This document shows, piece by piece, positions 38,413 through 50,508 of a stretch of DNA of 64,000 nt (its first letter is position 1; every line of letters begins with the position of its first letter). The position numbers and the translations under genes were made by a program. The stretch comes from Eunapius fragilis. Taxonomy: Eukaryota > Porifera > Demospongiae > Spongillida > Spongillidae. Where the stretch lies: the NCBI GenBank assembly GCA_963681505.1, contig OY811972.1, positions 4,148,832 to 4,212,831 on the forward strand, read 5' to 3'. Below the pieces are notes generated by a model, which ran no database searches, was not told the DNA's origin, and saw nothing but the letters and a program-made list of their open reading frames with translations.

Positions 38413-38719
38413 AACAAGATATAAAAATTTAATTAAAATAAAATTGGTGATGTAGGATTTGTAGACAGCAATTGAGTAAAAAGTAAGGAAACAAGGAATT
38501 ACGGATATTAGGCATTCATTTAATTATAAATATTACAGACCTATACATTATTTAGCAAATCTACATCCTTGAAATTCTGTGCTAAATGTAGGTCTGTAAT
38601 ATTTATAATTAAATGAATGCCTAATATCCGTAATTCCTTGTTTCCTTACTTTTTACTCAATTGCTGTCTACAAATCCTACATCACCAATTTTATTTTAAT
38701 TAAATTTTTATATCTTGTT
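38413..38719. mobile_element. Palindromic MITE, 307 bp
   Basis: Near-perfect arms of about 130 bp (aacaagatataaaaatttaa; ttggtgatgtaggatttgta; aggaaacaaggaattacgg; tgcctaatatccg) surround a loop of about 40 bp. The block 'aaaagtaaggaaacaaggaat' resembles the acaagtgata MITE at 40796. Confidence 0.92.
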
Positions 38720-38997
38720 AAGCTACTAGCTCGATCCCCTCCGCCCTCAGCACCATCGAAAAAAAAAAAGTATTCGTGTTTTAATATAAACATAGATTGA
38801 ATACCTTACGGTACGGGATTGGAAACGCAATATCTAACGCCATAGAGTCGCGTATTCTATCATCGTTTCAGCATGAATCTAATTAAGTTCGCGCGGGGTT
38901 TCTTGGTGTGATACTGTAGAATCGGGCAAGACGAAGACATCAGAAGGTAAAATAGACATATCACGATTCCCTGAAGTCTTGAGATGGTTTCTAACTC

Positions 38998-40040
38998 TTT
39001 TGGTTAGTTCACAAAAAATATCGGAACCTACGCGAGTAGGTTCCATATATAGGAATCCAACAGTATCATGAATGTCATTAAAAAAACGTCACTCACGTCT
39101 AGCGGGACATTTAAGAATCGGGTCACTTCGCTCTTAGTGGCATTCGAGCGATATAAAAAAGGACAACAGTTCTGCGTTGTATTTGTGTCACAAGACGGTG
39201 TACTTTTAGAGAACAAAAATACTCGTCCCCATCGTCCGTACCCAGTCCCACCTAAAATTTCTCCTCCGTCGGCTTCTTATTCTTCTTCTTCTTCTTCTTC
39301 CTTCCGGAGAGTATAACTCACGACAGGAACGTTTGTAAAGCACGCCAAGTGTACCAATCGCTTCAGGATGCGTCCACAGGTTATCTTCGGGGGTCTGTTA
39401 GACGCCTAACTGTTCGGGCAATTAACTAAAGCGAATAGTACCTCATTTGGTATTCGGTTAAAAATACCCAATTACATCAGCTAGCTATTTTTAAATGCAA
39501 TAATAGCCACGTGTCGTGGGCGTGATTCAAATTCTTAATATTCCCGCACGCTGTGGAAGAGGTATACGCACTGAATCCAAGAGCCTTTTCGGGTCCCTAC
39601 GGCTCCATGTATAAATGTCCAACCATAATGCCAAATGGTTGAGAAACGGAATGGAGCAGCGATAACGTTATAGGAAGGCTCCTGACGAATATTCAAGGTA
39701 TCATTTTCTGCATGACGCCTGTGCGTTACTCTACAACTCTTATCATTCGTTACGCAGCTTGAAATGAAAGCCAAAACTACCATACACGTAAGTACCCGAC
39801 ACTATCGCATATAATTGTTTTGACCGAATTGATTTCTATACTATAGCTTCTTATATAGCATAACTTTCGAATTCTGTCGGTGGAACTACATACGCGATCA
39901 GATACTACGGTATACAGTCTACAGCAGATAATGTGAAGCAAGAGGCTCCAATTAGAATGTGTCTCCCCCACACCACCGCCCTTACAGAAAAAAAACCCGG
40001 CAACAACTAGCCACTCGTACACCTACAGATATGCCAAACG
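38998..40040 (+). repeat. Most complete copy of a 1 kb dispersed repeat family
   Basis: Its left half matches 13511-13945 and part of 10385-10520. Its right half matches 20643-21250. Contents include a short hairpin (ggaacctacgcgagtaggttcc) near the start and a (ttc)n run at 39278-39300. No clear terminal repeats were found. A frame at 39068-39316 is open here but broken in the other copies. It behaves as a non-autonomous mobile element of unknown class. Confidence 0.7.
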
Positions 40041-40463
40041 AGTGCAATACAAGACACGACAAGGTGTCAAGCGCGCTACTGAAAGGACCATCAAAGCGAC
40101 CACCCCGAAGGTGCGTTACACCATGAATGTTGGATCTGGACATAAATTATAGCATGAAAAGTGTATCGCTAAAATATTTTATGCAACAGTTACAGCGGAA
40201 GATATTGCATCTCTCTCCGTGCTGTTGTTTGAAATATGTGCACGCTGTTCGCTGACAACAATTTCGTAATAATGTTAATGTGTATTGTGGTGCATAATTT
40301 ATATCTAATAGTATCAAAGTTGCTGATGACAACGTATTGTGGTTTATCTGATAATAGCGTGAGATCAGTGGGTACATGTAATCTTTGTCTGATGTATTAT
40401 ATGGCTTCACTTGCCAGTGGAGGATTTGTTTTAACTAATGGTTGTTTAAATCACCTGTTTCAG

Positions 40464-40621
40464 GTCCAGGTCCAGGTCCAGGAGTGGTTCCATGTCCAGC
40501 TGCAGGATTAGCTCCACCTGCTCTACCTGCTATATATCCTGGATATACAGAAGTATATCCTGGTCCAGAATATACAGCAGTATATCCTATACAAGATGAC
40601 ATGCTCCTGGGTTATAAATGA
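40464..40621 (+). CDS. Possible terminal exon, Pro/Gly/Tyr-rich (tentative)
   Basis: After tttcag the sequence reads, in one frame, as a Pro-Gly-rich peptide with YPGYTEVYPGPEYTAVYP and ends at TGA 40619-40621. The Tyr-Pro spacing is regular and the acceptor is good. A possible upstream exon at 40031-40110 (MPNECNTRHDKVSS...) ends at gtgcgt, but in a phase that does not fit this frame. No family was recognised. Confidence 0.3.
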
Positions 40622-40795
40622 AATACTTGTACTTACTGTTTAAATAGTAATACTGTGTGTTTTAATGGTACACCCACACCTCAAAAAATTGCATGGCCAC
40701 GAGATTCTAAAATAAAACTGTCATTTGACATTCTTGCTACATGGTTACTTTTCAAGAACTAAATACAATACTAAATCTACCAAAAAATGTAGGAA

Positions 40796-41080
40796 ACAAG
40801 TGATAAAAACATTCTCTATGCGAGAAGGTTGGTGGTATATAGGAATCAAAGGCGGTGGTGGTGTAAAAAGCAAGGGAACAAGGATTGTGATTGAAAAGGA
40901 AAAATGAAATAGACCTATATTAGCAGCATGTCGTCATGTTTAACTGTGTGTGCTAATATAGGTCTATTTCATTTTTCCTTTTCAATCACAATCCTTGTTC
41001 CCTTGCTTTTTACACCACCACCGCCTTTGATTCCTATATACCACCAACCTTCTCGCATAGAGAATGTTTTTATCACTTGT
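40796..41080. mobile_element. Complete palindromic MITE, 285 bp
   Basis: Arms acaagtgataaaaacattct... and ...agaatgtttttatcacttgt pair over about 125 bp, including ggtggtgtaaaaagcaaggg and ctatattagca. Half copies occur at 21648 and 26475. Confidence 0.93.
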
Positions 41081-41407
41081 ATCTAAAGGTTTAGCCGGAA
41101 TGCGTGTGATCACAAAACTAGTCGATCAAGAGTTGCCAAAGCGAAGTGAGATTTTGGGGCGAATCGCCGTGGCAACAGGCAGCGTGTTCAAGCGACGAAG
41201 CATGCCTTATGAGAACGCTCAATGAGTGAAGCGTGTCGTAGTGCTAGTTTGAAGAGAACAAGTCCTATCGTTGTAAAGATATATAGCTTCAAACACAAAA
41301 ATATGACTAAAATACCTTCCGCGCCAGTCAAATTGTTGTATCACTATGGTGGATGGATGGCTTCAAAGTTAGTTTTACGAGAAGAACAAAGGCCAATAGG
41401 TGCCGAA

Positions 41408-41444
<37 letters not shown>

Positions 41445-41820
41445 GTTGAAGCTCTCTGTACTTATAGAAGCGTACTTACAGCCCTGCATATCTGACAATT
41501 TAATTAGGACATGTATCGGCGAGGACGATTGTCAAAAACAACAAAGGTGCCATGAATGCAGTGAACTTACTGTCTCAATTGGGATAGACATTTGGAAGGA
41601 TGCCAGGAGGGCCATCTGTGGCAGCAACTGAATGAAGTAACGGTTGTGCCGGACACTCCTACCTCACACCATGGCACCATGTAATGAATATGTACATGAC
41701 GTCATATTGACGTGAAACAGTGTCAATGCCATTGCAATGTATTGCGTTTCCAATCCCAATCTATGGTATAAACAATCGCATGCCATTATATGGTCAGGTC
41801 CCCAGACTAATGTCATCGCT
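41081..41820. other. Unrecognised stretch with a 35-base poly(G) tract
   Basis: Poly(G) lies at about 41409-41443. The short frames on either side (41222-41449, 41353-41631) are hydrophilic but not recognised. Confidence 0.45.
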
Positions 41821-41925
41821 TCTAGTCTGGGGTCCCGACTGATGGTTGTACTATCATGTTCGCATCCATTTTGTGCACTATACTGCACGAATTCGTACAG
41901 CAGTATTAAAGCCTCAACCTACATG
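41821..41925. mobile_element. Solo terminal segment of the 'ctagtctgggga' element
   Basis: ctagtctggggtcccgactg..tactatca..cgcatccattttgtgcacta matches the left end of the composite element at 43731 over about 100 bp. Confidence 0.7.
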
Positions 41926-41974
41926 TAGATTGAAAGATATATGGATACGAAATGCGTCACGTGATCCATTGAAT

Positions 41975-42735
41975 TGTCAATTGTAGGCGGCGGACCCTTT
42001 GAAGCGAACTGTGTTTCGATTAACCCTTTTGTAGCGTACGCTTCCCCCCCCCCCCCCCCCCCCTCCCCCCCCCATCTTTCACTGCTATTCAACACAAAAA
42101 TCGTTATCTTCGCTATTCAACACAAAAATCGTTATCTTCGGCATTCTTTGTACTCCCACTTGTCTTACTTTCCAGGTTAGTGACTATTGTTCATGCAATT
42201 CACAAAGCATACTCTACGTAGGACCGTATCTGCCATTTCAGCCTCTTCGGAACATATATCTCTACTTAGAAAAGCTTCCTACCATTCATTTCTATAAGAA
42301 GAACATTGCATTATTCCCTCTGTGGAATGAACCTATATCTGTTATATGGGGCTTCAGCGTGTGGGTACAACTGCTTGGGGAACAGGTAGCGGACCCTTCG
42401 TGTTTCGGTACATAATGTATGAGTTATGCACACGCAGCAAAGTCCAATTTTGCTTTTAAATGTTAAGTATGAGTTTATGTGTGGAACCCGTCTGTCAAAG
42501 GTAGACCAAGTTACGCAAATGTACATGCATGTCTTCTCAGCGGCGGCGGAAGGTATATAAGATTGGGGGGGAGGGGGGGGGGGGGGGCTCTAAAAGCGAC
42601 GATAATTAAATTCATTAATACTTTTACACTGACCCAAAATCTGTTACACAGTTAGATCGAAATGATGTGTGCATGCGTATGCACAAAGTTACGAAGTAAA
42701 CGAGCCAAAATAATGCGATCGCTTTTCATTAACAG
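41975..42735. other. No gene recognised; poly(C) and poly(G) tracts
   Basis: Poly(C) at 42044-42072 (two interruptions) and G-rich at 42565-42587. A 28 bp direct repeat (ttcaacacaaaaatcgttat...) lies at 42087-42139. Confidence 0.6.
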
Positions 42736-43030
42736 CTATAAAAATTTTTTTTTTGCGACGTCTTGTAAATTGATACGTTCTTTTAAATCTTTAAGACCTT
42801 TGATCTGTTTAGGCTGATAAACCTCACTCTTATTGCTACAGCACGTACCTCGACAATCGCAAGCCGTCAAATCATTAGCAGCAAGGACGATTGGTGCAAT
42901 GTCTTCTGGCTGCAGCTCCTCCGGACAGTTAGAAGTAGACGGAGGTAATTCGAGTCTACTGAACAGTTAGCTGGTAGCAACTCAGAATCAATGCTAGGCT
43001 AGGTTGAGGTAAGTTTGGGCCTGTATCGTC
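42736..43030 (-). other. Open frame of about 95 codons, unrecognised
   Basis: The - strand is open from about 43030 to TAG at 42736-42738. The peptide has ordinary composition (GGNEQTKDDTGPNLPQPS; ELQPEDIAPIVLAAND; CDCRGTCCSNK; LKDLKERINLQDV) and no repeats. It could be an exon or a transposon-protein remnant. It lacks a Met near its start, so it would need an upstream exon. A duplicated segment (cttcgatcagtactacgctt) lies upstream at 43052 and 43436. Confidence 0.35.
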
Positions 43031-43140
43031 TTTGGTTTGCTCATTACCACCTTCGATCAGTACTACGCTTCATCCAAATGAACTTGCCTGTCCAGATGAA
43101 TAAATATGTTTCAGAGCAAGAGGAAAATTATAGCTTATTG

Positions 43141-43312
43141 CACAGCAAAAAAAACGCGTCGAATCAATTCTTGATTTTCAATTGATTTGCCACTTACATT
43201 CTGGTACAAAATGTTTACATACCTGGTACAAACTGTTAACAATATGTACCAGAATGTAAGTGGAAAATCAATCGAAAATCAAGAATTGATTCTACGAGTT
43301 TTTTTTGCTGTG
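43141..43312. mobile_element. Palindromic MITE, 172 bp
   Basis: Arms cacagcaaaaaaaacgcgtc..aattcttgattttcaattga..ccacttacattctggtac are repeated in inverse order at the right. A direct repeat of about 45 bp (43045-43090 and 43430-43475) flanks the region. Confidence 0.9.
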
Positions 43313-43677
43313 TTGTACTACTTTGATGATACAGGCCAGGGCTAATTTTGAGAGTAGTCTTCTCTCCAGCAATGGCAGTTTGTGGAAGCTATAGAGCTGT
43401 ACGTGTGCTTCTCCTTCGGGGTCTGCCACCGTATCCTTCGATCAGTACTACGCTTCATCCAAATGAACTTGCTTCGCTTCATTTTGTCAAGCACGTGATA
43501 GAACAGCTGCAGGATATGTAGCAACTGAGGCGACGACAGTCACGCACGTCGTCTGTACATGTACTAAATATGAATACAATTTGATACGATAGCCGAGTGC
43601 CAGTGCCGCACGTATATTAATTTATTTTCAGGACCTTTTGTTATAGGAGGGCCCAACCCCTCCAATGCCATTTTTTT

Positions 43678-45028
43678 GGGGGGGGGGGGGGGGGGGGGGG
43701 GGGTGCTCGAGACCGCCCAGCCCCCCCCCTAGTCTGGGGACCCGACTGATGGCTGTACTATCAGTCTGGTGACTAGCTCGCATCCGTTTTGTGCACTACT
43801 GCACGAGTTCGTGCAGTAGCATGAATCTAATTTATGCCCCACCTACGAGCATGTATGTCATTAACTATAAGCCATAACATTATGAAAATATAAATCTATA
43901 CCACGTGTTTTTTGTAATGGCCGATATACGGATGTTAGTTGATGCTATCCATTACGCTGTGGAAGGTCTTGGGTTTACCGAGAGAAAGAGCCTTCAGTTG
44001 GAAGTAGTTCTAGCTATAGCCACTGGGCAGGACGTTCTTGGAGTGTTACCAACTGGATATGGCAAGAGTCTTTGTTATGCCTGCCTTCCTATATTGCGCG
44101 AACATCCGCCATAAACGTACAACGCTAGATGAAGATGTTCCGTTAAGGCTCCGCCTTTCGAGTGGAAGGTTGGTAAGGTCATATCCACAAGACAAACAAA
44201 GATCAGACAGATTATCCGCCATACTAATGCTAAATAGTCTGGGGACTAGTACTGTTTGTGGAGTGATAGGTAAACCGTTATCCACATTATTATTTCATGA
44301 GATTTCATGATACCAACTACAGGGGGGGGGGGGGGGCTCGGAATATAGTGGAAAGTACACCTCGCAACAGTGGAAAATTGCAGACATTCACAGCTTACTT
44401 TGTGACCGCTAATTGCATTTGGGGTGAAGCGTTAAAGCATCGATAAATGAAATTCAATGCTTATCGTGGCTTTGCTGTTACGGAATGTTTCGTAATCCGC
44501 CCCTTTTTCTAAAATTTCATTTCCTACTCCGCGCCACACCTACCGGTACATAACTTGTTGTTTTTAATGAAACGTGCGTCAACATGCTCGTGTAAAATAA
44601 CGCAATCGCCCTGCAGTTATGCATTTTTAATAATGCGTTTGTTTTCTATACTTAATATGCATGTTTTTCTGTTTTCTCTTTTGTCAAAAAAAAAAACTTG
44701 AAGGAGGGATGTTGACGCGCGTTTCATTAAAAACAACAAGTTATGTACCGGTAGGTGTGGCGCGGAGTAGGAAATGAAATTTTTGAAAAGGGGCGGATTA
44801 CGAAACATTGCGTAACAGCAAAGCCCACATTGAATTTCATTTATCGTGGCTTTAACGCTTCACCCCAAATGCAATTAGCGGTCAAAGTAAGCTATGAATA
44901 TCTGCAATTTTCCACTGTTGCGAGGTGTTACTTTCCACTATTCCGAGCCCCCCCCCTGTAGTGCACAAAACGGATGCGATCAAGTTACCAGACTGATAGT
45001 ACAGCCCCTCAGTCGGGTTCCCAGACTA

Positions 45029-45059
<31 letters not shown>

Positions 45060-45060
45060 T
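43678..45060. mobile_element. Composite nested inverted-repeat element bordered by poly(G) and poly(C)
   Basis: Outer arms 43731-43800 (ctagtctggggacccgactg..tactatcagtctgg..cgcatccgttttgtgcacta) and 44963-45028 are inverted. Poly(G) at 43678-43703 and poly(C) at 45029-45058 form mirror-image borders. Nested inside is a large palindrome, 44323-44959, with arms of about 250 bp (ctcggaatagtggaaagtac-like ends; gcaattagcggtcaaagtaa; gtaccggtaggtgtggcgcg) and its own G-run/C-run ends. The helicase fragment at 43917-44114 lies between the outer left arm and the inner palindrome. Confidence 0.85.
43917..44114 (+). pseudogene. RecQ-like DNA helicase N-terminal fragment inside the composite element
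   Basis: A 65-codon frame: MADIRMLVDAIHYAVEGLGF, then TERKSLQLEVVLAIATGQDV and the Walker A segment LGVLPTGYGKSLCYACLP. The order (Phe-Thr then Gln-rich helix then LPTGYGKSLCY) is that of the first part of a RecQ-type helicase domain. The frame ends at TAA 44112-44114 before motif Ia. The following sequence has further short coding-like pieces but no DEAD box that I can see. It is probably a truncated copy captured by, or left within, a mobile element. Confidence 0.72.
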
Positions 45061-45657
45061 CCGCCCCCACTGCTTCTAGGTATATTCATTTAACCGTCCG
45101 CGGACCGATATATGTTTCGGTACCTCTCGTGCACGGAAAAGGCAAGCTAGATAGCATTTAGACACATCTACACAGTTACCATGATCAGTTGAAAAGAACG
45201 CACGTTCATGTCTAGTGATTAAAGTTGTATCTAAGGTTTTGATACTTTCGTTGGTATCGCCATATATATTTATTACACCGAATGTGTCACGTGCCGAAAC
45301 GCGGATCTTTTCTAATTATCTCCTCGTTTTTCATATCCAGGTATTCTTTCAATCTATGCGTACGGTATGTCATTACCTATATAAGCCATATGGACCCCCC
45401 GCTCCTTACATGTACCACCTTCAGTATCAACGGACCTCCCAAGATGGCTGTTGCAGCATTTGGTTGAACTAGACCTATTTGTCAAGCCATTGCAGACGAC
45501 GGAATTACATCGCAATGTTATATGAGACTAGAAGTGATTTAAGTAGGGTCCTTTCATAATCACATGTACAAACCATAACCTTATGTAGAATTTAAGAAAT
45601 CAAAAAAACTAACAATTGGGTTGTCGACAAGTCAGGTGACAAGTCAGGTGACTACAG
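45061..45657. other. 3' flank of the carrier gene, no gene recognised
   Basis: Short frames only. A tttatt (AATAAA on the - strand) near 45267 is one possible poly(A) signal for the carrier gene. Confidence 0.5.
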
Positions 45658-47286
45658 TCAGGTGACTGGCTCCATTGCGTGGGGCACAGGGGAGGCAGGA
45701 GTAGATGACACTTCCCGCTCCCGGGGAAAAACTAGTCCAAAACGACTCTCCATGTGCCCAAATATGGAGTGGGCGTGTCTGTATCCTCCGATGTGATCTG
45801 GAGAGCATAGTTCAACCTGTGAGGTATCCAGTGGCAATGGTGTAGATGTCTTACTGGGGGGAGGAGAGAGGGGGGAAAGGGGGAATGGAGTGATTACACT
45901 CAAGCATGATAAATATTGGAGGGTCTCATCAAGTGTAGTGTGTGTGTGTGTGTGCATGTGTGTATGCATGTGTGTGTGTGTTAGTGCACACACACACACT
46001 GCACTTGATGCTACAGTGCACCAAAGATGTTCAAGAAGCGAGTACTATTGGAGCATGGAAATTTGCTACGATCGAAACAGAACTATTTTGCACTCACGTT
46101 TTGAAATCAACGTTGAACAGACGTTGCAACAGCTCGTAGGTCAGCAGTGTGAAACCAAACTGGGGAGATGACCTGAAAACCCTGGCTGCAGAAGGGACAA
46201 CACAAACATACGATAAAAAGGGAACACAACCACACACCAAGGTTAGAGAGGAGGGTATACAAGCTACAGGCCAAACATTAATATATTATCTCACAGGCAA
46301 ACCCCACCCCCCTCCAACATTACACCACCTGGAGCCTTCCCACATTACATCACTCATAGCCCCTTCTACATTACATCACCTGGAGCTCCCTTCCAGAAGG
46401 CTCTCCCGCCTTCAGCCTGCCACACTTTCTGCGCGCAGTCCATTATGCCCTTGTAGGTCTGCTGTCCTTTGCGTGCCTTCACCTTATTACCGACAAGAGA
46501 GAAATATAAATATATCATGTCATGACACCATGGCAAATATGTTCCAACGTCTGATTGCACCCCCCCCCCCCCCCCCATCAGCTCTGGCAGCCACTTCAAC
46601 CTCCCTAATAGCCACACCCACTTAGCAGCCCCTCACCTGCAGCCTCGTCTTGATGACATCAGCAGGGGTAACCAGAGCGGCTGCCGGGACCCCAGCAGTG
46701 AAGGCGGAGATAAAGAGGGTGGATGGTCGGTTGTAGCCGTTCTTGTCTGCCGTAAGTGTCTTCATGTGAGCATACGCAGGGAAGTATATGGCTGAGAATG
46801 GGATATCACGAAGAAAGCAGGCTGACGAGCCCTGAGGGGAGGAGGGATGGGAGGGGGGAGGAGGGGAGGGAGGGGAGGGGGAGGAGGGGAGGGAGGGAGG
46901 GGAGGAGGGCAGGGAGGGGAGGAGGGGAGGGATAGAGGGGAAAGACAGATATGAAGCTGGCAAACTCAAATGGCATAATACTTTAATGTTGAACTCTGCA
47001 GTTGCGTGCATTACAATGTAGCTCACCCAATGCCTCACCCTGTGAGGCCACACCCCTCACCCTGTGAGGCCACACCCCTCACCTTATAGAGGCCCATGAA
47101 GCCACGCCCCTCACCTTATAGAGGCCCATGAAGCCACGCCCCTCACCTTATAGAGGCCCATGAAGCCTAGCTCTTTGACCACCTGGACTGCACCAACACG
47201 TGCCGTGTCTGCCATTTCACCTGCCACCTGAAGTCTGATCTTGACTATCTCCAAGGGGTTGGTGAACATCACCTGAGACCCTCCTG

Positions 47287-47346
<60 letters not shown>

Positions 47347-48449
47347 CAATGAAACCATTCTACTACAAAACAAGTAACTATGTGTACGTATTAAATTATG
47401 ATTGCCCCAAGATGTGTATAGATAATAAAATTGCTGATAATTGCCTTACCAATACGAGGTAAAAAAAATTCAACGATGCCGTAATGCAAGAAGAGACACA
47501 CCTGCAATACTGGTAGCTGTAACTGCACAACGTGTTTGCCACCATCACCTTCCCCCCCTCCCCTCCCCCACCTACCTAACAATGCCCTACCCCCACTATA
47601 GGATAGGATCGTAGATTAAAGGGGGCAAAGATATACTGAAGGGGGCAAAGATATACTGAAGGGGGCAAAGATATACTGATTTCCATTAAGGATGTGAGCT
47701 AGGAGAACGCAATGTATTCGGTGGACTGGGGACTCACACAGCCTCCAGCAACTATCTCCTTCCACAGGGCCAGCTTGCTCTCGTCTTTACCCTTCAGGGC
47801 CTGTCGCAGTGTGTCGTTAACGGTCAACTTGATGGCCTTCTCCGGGGCCACACCCACCAGCTGAGGCAACAGTCCTAATGAGGAAACGGTAATCACAGGT
47901 AAGGGAGGAGGCATAGGGCTGGGGACCAGTGAAAAAAAAAAGGGATCACCACTGGAATATATCAAGGAATTTGATGGAGAACCAAATTAAGTTCAAAGCT
48001 TGAGCCTTTCTTATATCTCATCTTATATCAGAAGAGTCAGTTGAGTACTCCTTAAATCACCATTCAAACAGGGATTTAGGGGTAATGGATGACCAATTTT
48101 AATGAACAGGTACCGGTCTACAGAATAGCCAGTCAAGCCATCAGATTTCACCATTTCACGGTTATCATAACGAGTGTCGCATATTTAACAAAAGTTATAC
48201 CATGACATGAATGTCACAGCTATCTCTAAACATGCAGAGTACCTTTGGCACAAATGCTAACTCCTTGCTCTGGTAAACATGCCCTATTGCATGTCTGGCT
48301 TGATGGAACAACTCCCTGGTACAATGAACATCTCCTTTTTGAACATTAATGGACGCTTTCAAATAATGCACTATATTAAACTAAGTGATCGCTAAGAAAA
48401 CCTAGCATCAACAGGGTTACAAGCTTATTGAATAACGACGAAAGGTGGA

Positions 48450-48484
<35 letters not shown>

Positions 48485-48844
48485 TTAGCTAGGATTCAGG
48501 GAGGGACAGGGGGGAGGGTTGACTCACCCCTGTACAGTCCAAAGAACCCTTCGTTCCTCACAACCTTCTTGAAGCAGTCTACGCTGTTCTTGTACATGAT
48601 CTCACCAGCCAGGGACCCTCGCTGGTTTTGGAGACGTGTCTTCACCAGATCGATTGGATACACAGCAGTAGCTCCAGTAGCTGTCAACAATGCACAGGCA
48701 TAAAAATATTTGAATTTCATTTCACATAAATGTGTGTGCATCCATCCTTCCTTACCCAAGTAACGTTTAGATTGAATCACTTAAAAATCTAAACAAAAAT
48801 TAAATAACCAAGGGTACAACCACAATTTGATTACCAGATGTGGC

Positions 48845-48878
<34 letters not shown>

Positions 48879-50230
48879 CATGTGTGTGTGTGTGCTTGTG
48901 TGTGTATATGTGTGTGTGTGTACGGCAATGCAAGGTACATTGTAAGTGTGTGTGTGCGTGTGTGTGTGTGTGGGTGTGCATGCATGTGTGTTTGTGTGTG
49001 TGGCAATACTAGGTAGGTGTGGTGTGTGAATGCACATGTTATGTGGTATATGAAGGTGTCCATCTTAGGAGGGCTTGCTGCCCACATAGGCTCCTCCTCC
49101 CCAGGCCGCCATTTTTAGGGGGTGTACAGGCATAACCAATGGCATCAAGGGTGCATAGTCTGAACTTATCCCAGCACACTGAATACGTGTGTGAACAATT
49201 GGGTACACAAGGCTTCCCCTCAGTGATGTAATTATCACAACACAGTGTGTGTGTATATATGAAGGTGTCCATCTTAGGAGGGCTTGCTGCCCACATAGGC
49301 TCCTCCTCCCCAGGCTGCCATTTTTAGGGGGTGTACAGGCATAACCAATGGCATCAAGGGTGCATAGTCTGAACTTATCCCAGCACACTGAATACGTGTG
49401 TGAACAATTGGGTACACAAGGCTTCCCCTCAGTGATGTAATTATCACAACACAGTGTGTGTGTATGTGTGTGTGTGTGTGTGTGTTCATCTCACCTCCTG
49501 CTATAGATCCTAGACCAAATCTGTAAATGCCTTCAGCAACGTGCATTAGGGTTGATTGTGAAGACTGAGGCTGTGAAGATGGAGGCTGTGAAGATCAAGG
49601 CTGAAGGTGAACAAACTGAGCAGTGATAACCAGGAGAAGGCTTCTCTTTCTCCCCCTTCCCTCCCCCCTCCTCACCACTTCCCATAAAATAACCACCACC
49701 TTGGTACCTTGGTCTCACTGGATTCAGCTGGTGGCCTGGTAATCAGTGCCTTGTATTGAGGTGATCGAGTGAGAAGACGATGGAAGTCATGAAGGGTTAT
49801 GGCACTGGGGAGGGGGAAGAGTTATGGCACTGGGGAGGAGGCAGTGTTATGGTACTGGGGAGGAGGCAGTGTTATGGTACTGGGGAGGAGGCAGTGTTAT
49901 GGTACAGGGGAGGAGGTGGTGTTATAGTACTGGGGAGGAGGCAGTGTTATGGTACTGGGGAGGAGGCACTGTTGTACTGGGGGGGAGGCAGTGTTATGGT
50001 ACTGGGGAGGAGGCAAACACAAGCAAATAACACCCTCCCCACCCCCTCTCCCCCCCCCCTCTTGTCTTTCCCCCTCTTTCTTTCCACTTACCCTGTTTCC
50101 TTGTCCAGGTTGCACAGCTGAAACATGAGGGAAACTTGGAGAGGTGTTACCTGTGAGAACCTCTGAGCGTGCTTCAATATCTGAGCTGGAGGAAGCCATT
50201 ATTTAGAGCATGACATCATAACTGTATGCG

Positions 50231-50264
<34 letters not shown>

Positions 50265-50267
50265 CAC

Positions 50268-50317
<50 letters not shown>

Positions 50318-50458
50318 TCAGTGACGGCTTTAGCAGGGTCTGTACCCACAGCTGATGCAACTATGTGCTCCAGAAGGTCCAAGTTACCCAACATCTGGTT
50401 GAATGCCTTGAAGTAAGGGAAGCTGACCTTGCATGCAGGAGATCCCCCTGCCACCTGT

Positions 50459-50508
<50 letters not shown>

